NCBI GenBank assembly: GCA_006386115.1
Contig: VFIW01000096.1
Span: 1 to 64,000 of the forward strand
Reading direction: 5' to 3'
Length of the DNA stretch: 64,000 nucleotides
From: Globisporangium splendens
Lineage: Eukaryota; Oomycota; Peronosporomycetes; Pythiales; Pythiaceae
Shown: positions 51,822 to 62,686 of the stretch, piece after piece
Layout of the letters: every line of letters starts with the position of its first letter
Numbering within the stretch: the stretch's first letter is position 1
Notes under the pieces: model-generated
Told to the model about the DNA's origin: nothing
What the model saw: the letters and a program-made list of their open reading frames with translations, nothing else
Database searches by the model: none
Translations under genes and position numbers: made by a program

Positions 51822-53275
51822 TCACTCGTCATCCGACGTCAGGTCAATGACCCCAGCAGCGTCGTGGCAGCTTCCAACAGCTCCATTTCCGTCAGACGCA
51901 GACACCTCCTCCACATTCATACCCCTCTCAGGATTTCTCACGTCAGCGGGAGATGCACTTCCCAGTGGCGCATCCTGATCAGGACCAAACGCATTGTCGT
52001 CTTCAAGCCACGCGTTGTCCTCGTACACTGAGCCAACCAGTGGAGCCATGACTTCGCTATCCTCATCTTCCGCAGGCTCAGCAGTCGTGCCGATATCGGT
52101 GTTGGCTTCAAGTTCAGCTGGATCGCCGTCTAGAATACTCGAGTCTTTCCTTTTCTGCCTCTTTGCTCCTCTGTTCTTCTTCTTTGCCTTCTTCGCCTTA
52201 CTCTTGTCGTTGTGTCGTCGCTGCGCGTGTTGCACCAAGAGCGGCCAGAGCAGTTCCCCCTGACAATCCGGGCACGTGCCTCGCTCTGGACGAAGCAATT
52301 GATGCACAGTCAGCCTCTCGTCCATGGAGCTATCGCCTCCGCGCTCTTCGTCATCCTCCTCCATACCAAGAGAAGAGATGAAATGATCTGCGAGGCAGAG
52401 TGTGTGGCACTGCATCGCACACGCTTTGTGGTAGCAGCCGAGCGTCGTATCGCCTTCATGCAGATCTTCTTCACACACAAAGCAGCTTTGCTCTTCTTTC
52501 TCACCACCATCTTGACTACCACTGCCACCCATTTCTCCTTCGTCTATAGAGAAAGCATCCTCGGCGACAATGGCGCTGAACGCGTCCAGCGGCTTTGTTT
52601 CGCAGCGCATATGGTCCGGGAACGCGTAATACCCCGACGACTGCGCGACACCATGAGCGACTACAAGCAAAGCCATTAGTCAGCGCTGTAAACGGAAAAC
52701 CGATAACACAAAGCGTCATCCTCACGTACACTCGGACGTATAACTGATCGTCAATGGGAACTGCGACCACGGCGGCAGGTGCACGATCTCGTGGAGCTCC
52801 ACGAGCTTACGCTTTAGCGAGCGCGGCATGCCCACGCCCGTCTTCCCTTTCAGCAGCTCCAGTCGCTCGCGCGTCAAGCGGCAATTGTACGGATGCTGCC
52901 ATGCGTATTCAACTAGGTGTATGCACATCAATGAGTCATAATGAGGTCAGCGCTGTCGTACATATCGCCAACGCTATAGACGGTAGGAATCACTCACTCA
53001 CGTACACTGCAGCGCGTGGAATTTCGACGGGAACCCGTGCACAATGGCCACCATTTCCCTGTTGTTCATTAGCATCATTTGTATTTTGGGCAAGAACGAC
53101 AAGAAGAAGTCTCGCACCATGGTCGGTATTTCCTGGTGCGCTTGGCGCCGTTCACGATCTCGCCGTTGTGCTGGCGGATGCGGCGCGTCGGCGCCACCGT
53201 GAAGCCCACGTACGTGCACCGCAGGCGCTGCGGCGCGTGCACGGGCGTGAGCAAATAGCACGCGAAGAACGGCAT
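51822..53275 (-). CDS. SLX1: SLX1 structure-specific endonuclease subunit (GIY-YIG plus RING/PHD-like finger)
   Basis: Four exons, 53275-53118, 53058-53006, 52912-52730 and 52660-51822, all GT-AG and in frame, give 410 residues. SLX1 with its SLX4 scaffold cuts branched DNA such as Holliday junctions and flaps in the nucleus. The GIY-YIG nuclease domain covers about residues 1-90: FFACYLLTP, YVGFTVAPTRRIRQHNGEI with the catalytic Arg region, and RPWEMVAIVHGFPS leading to the catalytic Glu in FEYAWQHP. The C-terminal finger is CFVCEEDLHEGDTTLGCYHK, CHTLCLADHF and CPDCQGELLWP. It is followed by a Lys/Arg-rich basic stretch and an acidic tail ending LTSDDE. The tail is longer than in yeast. The gene is head to head with PSMD9. 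Confidence 0.93.
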
Positions 53276-53416
53276 CTCAATGGAGCAATCGCTTCTGATG
53301 GGCACTTTGCTTGCATTGCGCTTTTGTATTGAGGCTGAGAACGCGTCCTGTTATAACTATGTACCTCGTTATGGTTCTTAGCGAGTTTCCGCCTACACAC
53401 ACATTCGGCTTAAAAT
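53276..53416. promoter_or_regulatory. Bidirectional promoter of SLX1 and PSMD9
   Basis: Only 141 bases separate the two start codons (195 if PSMD9 starts at its second Met, 53471). Both transcripts must begin within or next to this short interval. No perfect Inr was identified on either strand. Confidence 0.6.
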
Positions 53417-54483
53417 ATGGTGATGTTGTCAAATAACACACCGCCATCTTCTCAAACTGCCAGAACGAAAATGGCTGCGATCCTGGAGGAATATGAGCGC
53501 CTGACGGCCGAGAAGAGCAAGCTGGAGGAGGAGATCGCGGCGGTCGTGGAGGAGTTGACGAGCGGAGGCAACCCCGCGGGTCTGAAGGGTGCACTCGTGG
53601 ACGCCGACGGCTTCCCGCGCAGCGACATCGACGTCTACCGCGTGCGTCACCAGCGCCACGCGTTCGCGACCAAGCAGTACGACCACAAAGCCGTCATGCA
53701 GCGCATCGAGCAGATCCTCCCGCAGTAAGTGGCTATATGCGCTCCATATTATATGCAATTGTGTGCCGCTTGAGAGGCGTATATGGGTACTAATATGCGT
53801 CATACAGGGTGTTTGAAGCGAAAATGGCCAAGGGGAAGGCGGAGGGCAGCAGCGAGGACGTAAAGCCTCCCACGCCACCGGTGGCAAAGCCCGCGGTCGT
53901 CGCGGCGAAGGAGAGCGCTCTCGTTGCTGCTATTGCGCCCAGAGAGATCGGTACGCTTTATACAAATGCATATATACAAGCGCTGTTCTCTTTGTCTCTT
54001 GCTCACGGATTTGTAATTGCGTTATGCTGTTGTAGATGCTGCGGACAAGGACAAGACGCCGTTTGCCGTGGTCGAGAACGTGCAGACAGGCACGTTGCTT
54101 CCGTTCTATGCTGTTGGATTTATTGATGCCTGTGTGTATGAACTGACTTGCGATTATGCATGCGTTTACATAATCCAGACTCGCCTGCGGAATGGGCGGA
54201 TCTCCATGCAGCAGACCAGGTGCTCGTGTTCGGGACGGCCGATGCGACCAACCACCGCAACTTGGAAGCGATCAAGGAGATCGTGATGCGCAACATTGGC
54301 AGCCCCATCCGCGTGATCGTGCGCCGCCATCCACACACAAGAGTTCAAGAACCAGGAGCAGCAGACCAAACAACAACAGCGGCAGAATGGGAGTTCCATG
54401 AGTTGCTGTTGACGCCGCAGCAGTGGAGCGGTCCCGGCGTACTCGGTTGTCTGCTCATACCGATCCAAGAGAGCCGTCCTTGA
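53417..54483 (+). CDS. PSMD9: 26S proteasome assembly chaperone PSMD9 / Nas2 (p27)
   Basis: Four exons, 53417-53724, 53808-53950, 54036-54089 and 54179-54483, give 269 residues (251 from the Met at 53471). PSMD9/Nas2 binds the ATPase Rpt5 and helps assemble the proteasome regulatory particle. The N-terminal helical domain (EYERLTAEKSKLEEEI then LVDADGFPRSDIDVYRVRHQ and DHKAVMQRIE) is diagnostic. A PDZ domain follows: PFAVVENV, SPAEWADLHAADQVLVFG and IVMRNIGSPIRVIV. The C-terminus is longer than in yeast. The third intron cannot be closed in frame with any GT donor. A GC donor (CAG followed by GCACGT at 54090) keeps frame and leads straight into the PDZ loop, so a GC-AG intron is proposed. Confidence 0.9.
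54090..54178 (+). other. Probable GC-AG intron in PSMD9
   Basis: The donor is ACAG/GCACGT and the acceptor ATCCAG. Only this donor gives the phase needed to join VENVQT to SPAEWADL. The six donor bases equal the GTACGT-type donors of neighbouring introns with substitutions, including T to C at the second position. Confidence 0.55.
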
Positions 54484-54752
54484 TATACAACGTAGTATCC
54501 TTTTCCACACATGCACGTGCACAGCAGTACAAGCAAAGAACAACGTTGAACACTAATAACAAAGTTTGCACTTCTTCATTCTACCATCGCGGTCTCTGTA
54601 TTACCAATTAAACCAAAGAGGCAAGCAAGAGGCCACGCCAGTAATGCGCGAACGAAGAAACGCGCTGTACTGTTGCACGAATCCGCGAGTGGCGGAGAGG
54701 ACACGACGAAGAAGACGAGGCCCCTCCACAGAGCCGAGAGACAACCGTCTGC

Positions 54753-55337
54753 TTAGAGACGACGACCACGGCGACCACCTTTTCGGCGGGTGCTGTCCGT
54801 TGGGATTGGGGTGCAATCCTCAATACGTCCGATCTTCAAGCCATTACGAGCAAGAGCGCGAAGGGCCGATTGCGCACCTGGACCTGGGGTCTTGGTTCGG
54901 TTGCCACCGGTGGCACGCACCTTGATGTGCAGAGCAGTGATACCCACTTCCTTGCACTTGGCAGCCACATCCTGGGCGGCAAGCATCGCAGCGTAAGGGG
55001 AAGCTTCATCACGATCGGCCTTCACCTTCATACCACCGGTCACACGCACGATGGTTTCACGGCCCGAGAGATCGGTCACGTGCACGAAGGTGTCGTTGAA
55101 CGACGCGAAAATGTGGGCCACGCCGAACACTTGCTCGCCTTCCTTCAACGAAGGACCGACACGGGTCACTTCCTCCACTTCCTTCTTCACAATTTTCTTC
55201 GACTGCAATTAGCAAAAACAAGAACGCGGGTCACAGTCAGCGCTTCTGCATATTGCTATAGCGTATACGTGTAGAGAGAGAGCACACGGGCATGCACTCG
55301 AAAGACACACACAGGAGGGTTCAAGCACACGCACCAT
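54753..55337 (-). CDS. RPS14: 40S ribosomal protein uS11 (RPS14)
   Basis: Two coding exons: the ATG alone at 55337-55335, an intron 55334-55206 or thereabouts (GTGCGT to GCAG), and 55202-54753. The total is 150 residues. uS11 is a core protein of the small subunit platform. Conservation is very high throughout: [60 protein letters not shown] and the C-terminal [11 protein letters not shown]. The start is fixed by the lack of any Met near the second exon's first codon and by canonical splice sites touching the ATG. The 15 N-terminal residues differ from animals, as expected. It lies tail to tail with PSMD9. Confidence 0.97.
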
Positions 55338-57013
55338 GATGGATTCGGACTTTAACAGAGAATGCTGCACACCATGGCGCCATCGGAGCTCAAGTCAAGC
55401 GCTAGAGCCCTCAACCAGTCAAAAAGTAGAGGTGGTGGCTGACGGTTCGCTCCAGACCGGTTCAGTGGAGCGGTTCAACGAGGAGGCACAGTACAGTACT
55501 GCTTGTTTAAGTGAGCTTCTTGCACGGGAACTGTTTAAATTCGTATTCACGGAGCTGTTCTGTGTCCGAGCCTTGGAAAAGAATCCTTTCCTTTCAAAGT
55601 GCTTTGCATTTGCGAATGCTGTCAATGAATGCAATAATCTCAACACGGAAATGTGCGCAAATGCTTGGTAAAGCGCAGGTTCCATGGTGCAAGAGTGAGT
55701 GGCTGCTACAGTAGCCTCCGTGCAGCGACAAGTCGTGGAGCAGATAGATGCTTTGGAGAAGACGCATCCTGGTCCAGGCTCGCAACAACCGTGTGCAAGT
55801 AAGCGCGTAGGCTTTGCAGCTCCATTGCTTGCTTTGATCTGCGAAAACAACCTCAGTGATGCGATTGCCTCCAATTTCGGTGTCAGCCAAAATGCTGCAA
55901 ACTACCACAAGTTGCATTTCAGTTGAAATTATTCCCTCAACTCAACATTGTGTTGGTCATTGCATTTGAAGCGAATGTCGGGTAATACCGGTATTGGAGT
56001 CTGCGGTTTTCTGAACCCGCTGGACCGCCACTGAGACCGGTTCAGCCAGACCCATTTGGATGGCTGTGAACCCAAAAGCTGCACTTGACCTCATGCGCGA
56101 AGGTTGTTATTCCGACTTTGGCAGCGAAAGAGCGCAGTCGAGGCTGCAAGTCTCAATTTTAGAGGACTTTGACTATCAGAGGTGTAGGAATGCGTGTGGG
56201 TGTCCCGATGTGATGTGCTTGACCGCCACCTGTATCGCTTGGCGTTATAGTGGTCGGTGGCAGGCTGTGTGTCCAAATGATGAGATATAAAACAACACCA
56301 TCTTTCGACCGAGGGCTCCAACCCAATGGCGATGAACTGTTTAATACGATGGACACCATTCAAATCTATGTATGCACGCATTTATGCCCTGTTCATTTCC
56401 CAACATCCGTGCTGCGTGCATGATGCTGGTGCGGATTACCAGCGAGTTGCGCGTCAATAGACGATTTTGGTCAACATGACCAGCATATTTCGCATCACGC
56501 GTTAGCGACCCACGACAGAGCAACACTGCTGTAATGGACAACGCAAAGGCAGCGCAAAAGCTGTTGATCAAATAGAAACTGTGTGTGCAATTCCACCACT
56601 GCGGCGCCACGCAATGGCAGAACAGCTCCTCTATCCACTGCACTCTGGATCTCTTTTGGGATGGCCATCTTTCACAAGCTGTCCAGTCTGTCTTTAAAAT
56701 CTATCAAACAGCATGTTTCCCATAACCTTGTTTTAACATTCTGATTACAAGGACGTTCCTGAAGCAGTGTGCCAAATTTGCTGCTGGATCCTGACTTTAA
56801 CGACATCCTGGATTACGGACGTTTTCTTTCGTGTGCAGAATGCAGCATGGACACCTTTACGCGGTCCCACGCCAGCTGGGATCCGATGCGCCATGTGTTT
56901 GGGTCAGCGCCGCTGTATGTGCCTGATGGAACATGCGCGCGTATTAAATGCGGCACCTCGCCACACTATAATCTCATCGTCGCCATATTCGCGACGCTGG
57001 GCACACGGCCATC
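55338..57013. other. Intergenic, about 1.7 kb
   Basis: The 5' flank of RPS14 (-) and of the symporter-like gene (+). A plus-strand frame at 56767-57042 has scattered cysteines but no domain and runs into the next start. GACCGGTTCAG occurs twice (about 55456 and 56034). No gene supported. Confidence 0.4.
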
Positions 57014-60000
57014 ATGGCGAGTCGAAGGCAGTTCGCGCATGACGACGACGACCCGTTCTACGACCACGAGGAAGCCACGCAGCAGCGGCTCGCCGCAAAC
57101 ACAGCGCCAGCAGTACGCGCTTCGTCTCGGTTGGCGAGGAGCTCGTCGCATGGGAGCACCGCGCGCACGACGCTCATGCGCACAACGTCCGCGGGCCGCG
57201 CCACGACGACCTTCGACGACTTTCTCTCGGACGGCAGCAGCAGCGACGAGGACGACGACGGCGGCGGCATCCAGCGCATGCAGGAGCAGGCAGACGACAT
57301 GGAGTACATCGACACGTCCTTCCGGCTCGACAGCCCGAATAGCAGCGGCGTGCAGTTCGACGACGGCGATAATGACGATAGCTTTCGGATGCACACGCCG
57401 CCTTCTGGGGTTGCTCAAGCCTTGCGGTCAGGAACTACCGAAGCACGCGCAAGCCAATCAGTCAAGGTGTCGCTAAAGGACGACAGTGACGGAAGCGACA
57501 GCAGCGACGATGGCAGCGACAGCGAGGACGAGATTGATGCCTCGTTCAGCTCAACCACGAAAGGCTTCGCGGGTCACAACGACAGCTTTGCTGGCAGTCC
57601 GCAACATGAAGACGAGATGGACTCGTCCTTCCAGCTGATCAGTCCCAACGCCGTGGCGATGAATGGACGTGGAGCCAATTACGACGACGACGACAGCTTT
57701 GCTGACGGAAGACCGAGCGATCAAGTCAGCGGAGTGTATAGCGGCAAGTTCAACGACACGTCGTTTGTGCTCAACAGCCCCAATGCGAGCGGATACCTGG
57801 ACGACAACGACAGCTTTATCGGAGACGGACCAGGTCACTCTGACTACAAAGAAACTCTAGACGATAGCTTCGCGGGCGACAGACCAAGCAGTCTGAATGA
57901 TGATGATGATGAGTACCGAGAAGCACTGGACGACAGCTTTGCGAGTGACCGACCAAGCAACCCGGATGGCGATTACGATAACAGCTTTGTGAGTGATCGA
58001 CCGAGCTTTGAGGAAACCTTGGACGATAGCTTCGCTGGGGACAGAGCAACCACGATTGCAGTGAAACCTAATGAGACTGCGGACGACAGCTTTATTGGAG
58101 ACCGACCAAGTAACCTGGATCGAGAGTACAGCGAAACCTTGGACGATAGTTTCGCTGGTGGCCAATCACCAAGTATCGATAACTCGGACCGTCAACGATC
58201 GTCCAACAATTTGCCGGATGGAGGAGGATCCGACAGCAATGGGCATGACCGTGACGATGGAACAATGGATGACAGCATTGCTGGGAAAAGTGACCACAAT
58301 GAAGCGCTCGACGACAGTTTTGCTGGCAGACCATCGGATGACGATCTGAATAACTCGATGGCTGATATCGACTACTCGTTTCGTGAAAACAGTCTCACGG
58401 GCGACTACCTCGAAGATAATGACAGCTTTGTGGATGGAATGGCTGCTGATATGGAGAGGGACGATGGAGAACAAGAAGAAGGTGACGACAAAAGCTTGTC
58501 TTTTGTGTGGAATGTTCCACGTGCGGGCTTTGGAGAAGCAAGCCAGCAGCAAGTGAAGGAGGGAAGCCATGACCAACAAGCAAGTGAGTACAATGCTGAC
58601 GCCACGTTCGAACGAGAATCTGCAGAATCAGCGTCACTATCATCGTCATTCAGCCGCCGAACTGGGTTTTTCGTTGGAAGCGCTCCTGAATCCTTTCCAA
58701 ATGGCATGTCGTTCGCTCCGCTTGCGGTTTCTCCAGCCATGAGTGACGTGGTCATGCTTGGAGGTGACACCGAGTCCAGCAGTCTGGACCAACATAGCTA
58801 CGCACTGCGCTCCAGTGGCACCGTGAGTCCAGGAGTGCCTGGCAGTGGGTTTGTCTCCGTTACTACTGGAGAGTTCGATCGCAGAAACACTGCTGCACAA
58901 ATCGACCAGTCTTCACTCCTGCCTGCCATCTTGGCCAATGTTCGCAGAGTTGACGGCGCGACAGCAGAAGCACAAGACAGCGCACCTCGCGTGTCTACTG
59001 CGTCTTCAATATCGTCAGAAGACAAACTCCCGTTTGTGTCCTTCAACGTCGCGAATGGAAGTCCCGTTCGTCGGAGCTCAGATGCGGGAAGAAAAGGCGA
59101 TCCAGTTGTGCTCGCTTCAGGATCGCAGGCAATTGCTCGCGCTTCTGATCAGCGAAGCAGTTCCAAGGGGAACTCAGCTCGAAAATCGGACATCAGTTCG
59201 GTTAGCTCGGGAGGTTCCGGAGATTCAATTGATGATACATCATTTACTTCGTCGATGTACAGTGAAGTTGCTGCACGTCATCTCGAAAGCAGATCATCGG
59301 ACACGAGTAGTGGCAAGGGGAGTGAAGACAGAGCACGCGTCGGCGTACCCAGCGAGCTGACGGGTCGTGCTCCTCCTGTCCAAGCAGCCTCGCCTCCACA
59401 GTACTCAGCAAACTCAGCAATGAATGCGTCTCGACCCACCGACGAAAAGATCGACTTCACTGGGGTGTTTAGAGAGTCCGGTCAAAGCCTCGACATTGCC
59501 AGGAGCAGTGATCATGGCCGGTCAACGCTCGAGTCTTCAAATGCTGAGCCTCTGTTGGACAACCAAAGAGAAGAGCCGACTATGCTGTTGGCTGGTTCCC
59601 CAGTGCGCTTAAGGCGAGCGACGAGTGAGAGCATTCAAAGAGAATCTGAGAGAAAGGTCGAGGATTTCTTCCGACGAACATACAATCTCAACAAAGAGGA
59701 AAACAATCAGGATTTTGGCAGCGGTCGTAATCGAGCAAGAACTACAGTTGCTTTCAATGTCCAAGAAGAAGAAGTCGCAGAGGAGCCGTCTGGACTCAAC
59801 AATGATGCAGCTCGACAAAGAAGCAAGAGCGCAGGTGCCAAGAAAACGATTGATCTGAGATACTTGAGACCAAGGCATGGTGCCTTCGCGCTCCAAGTGC
59901 AAAACGTTCGGTCGGCGAGTGGAACTAGATCTCGAGGAGTCAGTGCCGCAAGCAGCCGCCTGGAAATTTCGGAAGATCTCCTTGATGTTCCTGATGCAGC

Positions 60001-62686
60001 TTCTGAACAACGCAACTCTCGACTTACGTTCAGGTCGTCTGGTGACAGCAGTTCATCAATTGATTCCACCGAGCACCAAATCCTTTCCGAGAAAATGCAG
60101 AGTTTGGAAGCGACTCGGCGGCAGCAAAACGAATCGATGAAAGAGATGAACTCGAGTCGAGTAATTCAGCGAAATTTCACGATCTCGATTCCTTCAGAAG
60201 CTCGATCATCAGATTCGAAGAGCACATTGGGCTCGTTGTCAGAGGATTCGCCTAATAAGATTCCTATGCCCCCTCGGCACATGCTCAGCCCACAAGCACA
60301 GTCTCCAATGGATGCGAAGAGCACGTCAGCCTTCTCAGTCTCCCAGGTTATGAAAAAACCTGGCTTAGCCACTCGAGCAGACCGCGATAATGGCAACACG
60401 GTGACTCCGAACTTACCGAGACTTTCTGTGGCGTCTGGACCTTCGCTGACGCCGTCTCCATTCTCGGCTTCATATGCTGGTCTAGGGAGCAGTAAGGCGA
60501 ATAGCGGGACCCCAGGCATGGCACCGGGGTTCAAATGGAATGCTCAGCAGCAATTGCATTCGCTCGATTCGCGTCCCGATGGAAGTGACCTAGGCATGAA
60601 AGAATCTATCTGGCACCAAGCTGCGATTCCCAGACACACGCTGTCAGAATCAATCGTGAACCAGTTCACCCGCGTTTCGTCGTCCTTACGGAATACACTG
60701 CAACGAGCTGGTATACGCTTGTTTGGTCAGCAAGCTGGCCCAAATGTGAATGATCCAACCTCTCCGCAATCTATGTGCTCAGCACCACCAAAGTTGTCGA
60801 GAAGGTACGATGATAGAAACTTCTACGCTCGCTTTGGCCGTGGAGGGGGAGTGGAAGACAACGATGAAGTGATTGCGGTCAAGCAGATGATCGGCCGAAA
60901 TCAAAACCTCGAGAGCGTGTTTAAGAAAAGAAAGGTGCGAATGATGGCCATGCTGCTGAGCGCATTGCTTGGTATCAGCCTCGGCATCGGCTTGATCCAT
61001 GTCGGTGCTTTGTCCTCCGCATTCAACTTACCCCGCGAGAAGCAGCTCGAACAACAGTCGTCGAATGGGGAGCTGAAGATTTCGATGACGACCCAGTGGA
61101 TCCTGCTTCCAGGCCAGCTGTTCCTTCGCGTCTGGAATTGCGTGACCATGCCGCTCCTGTTCTGCCACATCTTGAACGGCATCGCAGATCTGACGATGAA
61201 CGACAAGGCATCCCTGGTGCTCAGTTTCCGGGCGATTGGATACATGTTGATTCTCTCTCTGTTCTCGACGTTGGAGGGGCTCGGTATGATGGCGATGTTC
61301 AAGTCGTTCGGTGTGTTCGGAGGATCAAATGCGAGTGTGAGACGCGCTGCGGTGGCTTTACGAAAGACTTTGGGCGCTGCAGATCGCAAGAATGGCTCGG
61401 TTGCGCTGATGTGCGAACCTGCTCAACAATATCTTCAGGTTTCGAACAACGGACAGACTTTCCGATGCTCGAACGCCACGATCCCGTTACCTGTGTACGA
61501 AGGTGTGGCGGAAAACGGCACTTCAACCGGCAACAGTGCTGCGATTTTCGTGTTCAACGACGTGAACAGTGTGCTGCAGCCAAAAGTACCGACTGATAGT
61601 ATGGCATACTATCCAGCTGGTCTACGATTAAACCAAATTGGCATGGATCTTGTCAATTCTGTCGTCCCGAACAACGCTGCGGACTCGCTGATCCGTTCGA
61701 CACCGCTGAGCACCGTGATGATCGCGCTTTTTCTTGGCGTCGTATGCGGCAAGCGAGCGTGGGAGCGTGGCATCGCAGCAAAGCAGCAGTTCGCAAGCAG
61801 CCGTATCGATGCGGCAGCGGGACAGGCTGCAGGCAAGCCCCACTACATTCTCGGCGTGTTCGTTGAGCTCCAGCTGGCGCTGGAATGGATTGCTGACGTG
61901 TTGGAGACTCTGGCACCGATCGGCGCTGCGTCCCTTCTTTTCGGGAACGTCGTGCTCCACCGCCAAGAGCTCATGACGATCGTGAGCCCAATGATGCAGC
62001 TCATCCTGGTCGTGTTGCTGATTTGCGCTGTCCATGTGGCGATTGCGATGCCAGCGTTTATGAAGGTGTTCTTCAAAGTGAACGTGTTCAAGTCCTGGAC
62101 CGCATTCTTACCAGCGTACCTGTTCTGCTTTTGCACGGGCAGCGTCGTGTTGAGTCTCCCTACCGCCCAGCAGTGCTACGAAAAAGGGAACGTCGTGACA
62201 AAGTCGATGGCCCAGGTCGCGATGGGCATCTCGAGCGTGCTGCATCGCAACGCCCACGCGATCTACTACCCCGTGGTGATCGTGTGGCTGATGCAAACCA
62301 ACGCTCAGGCGCAAGATGTAGAACTCACCACTAGCATGGCAATCCTGATTGGCGTGTTGACGTTGGTGAGCTGCTTTGTCGCGTTTCATCCTGTGTCAAG
62401 CGTGCTCTCTGGAGCCAATGGCGGCAGCAATCTCCTGTTGATTATGACGTTGTGGCGCGCGATATTGGTTCACGAGAACAGCCCAGCAGCCACGATGACC
62501 CCGCCGACGTTCCCACTGCTCGTGGCATGCGACGTTATTCTGTCGCGCTTCATCGCGATGGTCAATCTCCACGACAACATGCTCGTCACCCGCATGGTCG
62601 CCGAGCACTGCGACGAAGTCGTGCGGGAGGGCACGAGCCTCCCAGTCAACAGCGTCGGCCTCGCGCCTTCGCCCATGTACATGTAA
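57014..62686 (+). CDS. Giant disordered N-terminus fused to a divergent dicarboxylate/glutamate-symporter (SDF, SLC1-like) fold
   Basis: A single exon of 1890 residues. Residues about 1-1300 are Ser/Asp-rich and disordered. They include about sixteen D-D-S-F-type motifs (residues about 115-475) and many S-P and R-x-x-S sites. From about 1305 a membrane domain follows with eight or so hydrophobic segments. It is recognisable as the SDF family by QWILLPGQLFLRVWNCVTMP, PLLFCHILNGIADL and TPLSTVMIALFLGVVCGK, by the first re-entrant loop region VVLSLPTAQQC, and by the last helices. SDF proteins move acidic or neutral amino acids with Na or H. Here the seventh helix lacks the NMDGT motif and reads LHRNAHAIYY. 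In the eighth, CDVILSRFIAMVNLHDN aligns without gaps to archaeal GltPh but has Ser, Ile, Ala and Asn at Asp394, Arg397, Thr398 and Asp405. Transport of the usual substrates is therefore doubtful. Confidence 0.88.
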   Translation: MASRRQFAHDDDDPFYDHEEATQQRLAANTAPAVRASSRLARSSSHGSTARTTLMRTTSAGRATTTFDDFLSDGSSSDEDDDGGGIQRMQEQADDMEYIDTSFRLDSPNSSGVQFDDGDNDDSFRMHTPPSGVAQALRSGTTEARASQSVKVSLKDDSDGSDSSDDGSDSEDEIDASFSSTTKGFAGHNDSFAGSPQHEDEMDSSFQLISPNAVAMNGRGANYDDDDSFADGRPSDQVSGVYSGKFNDTSFVLNSPNASGYLDDNDSFIGDGPGHSDYKETLDDSFAGDRPSSLNDDDDEYREALDDSFASDRPSNPDGDYDNSFVSDRPSFEETLDDSFAGDRATTIAVKPNETADDSFIGDRPSNLDREYSETLDDSFAGGQSPSIDNSDRQRSSNNLPDGGGSDSNGHDRDDGTMDDSIAGKSDHNEALDDSFAGRPSDDDLNNSMADIDYSFRENSLTGDYLEDNDSFVDGMAADMERDDGEQEEGDDKSLSFVWNVPRAGFGEASQQQVKEGSHDQQASEYNADATFERESAESASLSSSFSRRTGFFVGSAPESFPNGMSFAPLAVSPAMSDVVMLGGDTESSSLDQHSYALRSSGTVSPGVPGSGFVSVTTGEFDRRNTAAQIDQSSLLPAILANVRRVDGATAEAQDSAPRVSTASSISSEDKLPFVSFNVANGSPVRRSSDAGRKGDPVVLASGSQAIARASDQRSSSKGNSARKSDISSVSSGGSGDSIDDTSFTSSMYSEVAARHLESRSSDTSSGKGSEDRARVGVPSELTGRAPPVQAASPPQYSANSAMNASRPTDEKIDFTGVFRESGQSLDIARSSDHGRSTLESSNAEPLLDNQREEPTMLLAGSPVRLRRATSESIQRESERKVEDFFRRTYNLNKEENNQDFGSGRNRARTTVAFNVQEEEVAEEPSGLNNDAARQRSKSAGAKKTIDLRYLRPRHGAFALQVQNVRSASGTRSRGVSAASSRLEISEDLLDVPDAASEQRNSRLTFRSSGDSSSSIDSTEHQILSEKMQSLEATRRQQNESMKEMNSSRVIQRNFTISIPSEARSSDSKSTLGSLSEDSPNKIPMPPRHMLSPQAQSPMDAKSTSAFSVSQVMKKPGLATRADRDNGNTVTPNLPRLSVASGPSLTPSPFSASYAGLGSSKANSGTPGMAPGFKWNAQQQLHSLDSRPDGSDLGMKESIWHQAAIPRHTLSESIVNQFTRVSSSLRNTLQRAGIRLFGQQAGPNVNDPTSPQSMCSAPPKLSRRYDDRNFYARFGRGGGVEDNDEVIAVKQMIGRNQNLESVFKKRKVRMMAMLLSALLGISLGIGLIHVGALSSAFNLPREKQLEQQSSNGELKISMTTQWILLPGQLFLRVWNCVTMPLLFCHILNGIADLTMNDKASLVLSFRAIGYMLILSLFSTLEGLGMMAMFKSFGVFGGSNASVRRAAVALRKTLGAADRKNGSVALMCEPAQQYLQVSNNGQTFRCSNATIPLPVYEGVAENGTSTGNSAAIFVFNDVNSVLQPKVPTDSMAYYPAGLRLNQIGMDLVNSVVPNNAADSLIRSTPLSTVMIALFLGVVCGKRAWERGIAAKQQFASSRIDAAAGQAAGKPHYILGVFVELQLALEWIADVLETLAPIGAASLLFGNVVLHRQELMTIVSPMMQLILVVLLICAVHVAIAMPAFMKVFFKVNVFKSWTAFLPAYLFCFCTGSVVLSLPTAQQCYEKGNVVTKSMAQVAMGISSVLHRNAHAIYYPVVIVWLMQTNAQAQDVELTTSMAILIGVLTLVSCFVAFHPVSSVLSGANGGSNLLLIMTLWRAILVHENSPAATMTPPTFPLLVACDVILSRFIAMVNLHDNMLVTRMVAEHCDEVVREGTSLPVNSVGLAPSPMYM
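57360..58450 (+). repeat. Degenerate DDSF-type coding repeat array
   Basis: About sixteen copies of a short unit around D-D-S-F, often extended to DDSFAGDRPS, are spaced 12-40 residues apart. Nucleotide copies such as GACGACAGCTTT and GACGATAGCTTC vary mainly at third positions. This suggests the peptide, not the DNA, is conserved. Confidence 0.85.
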
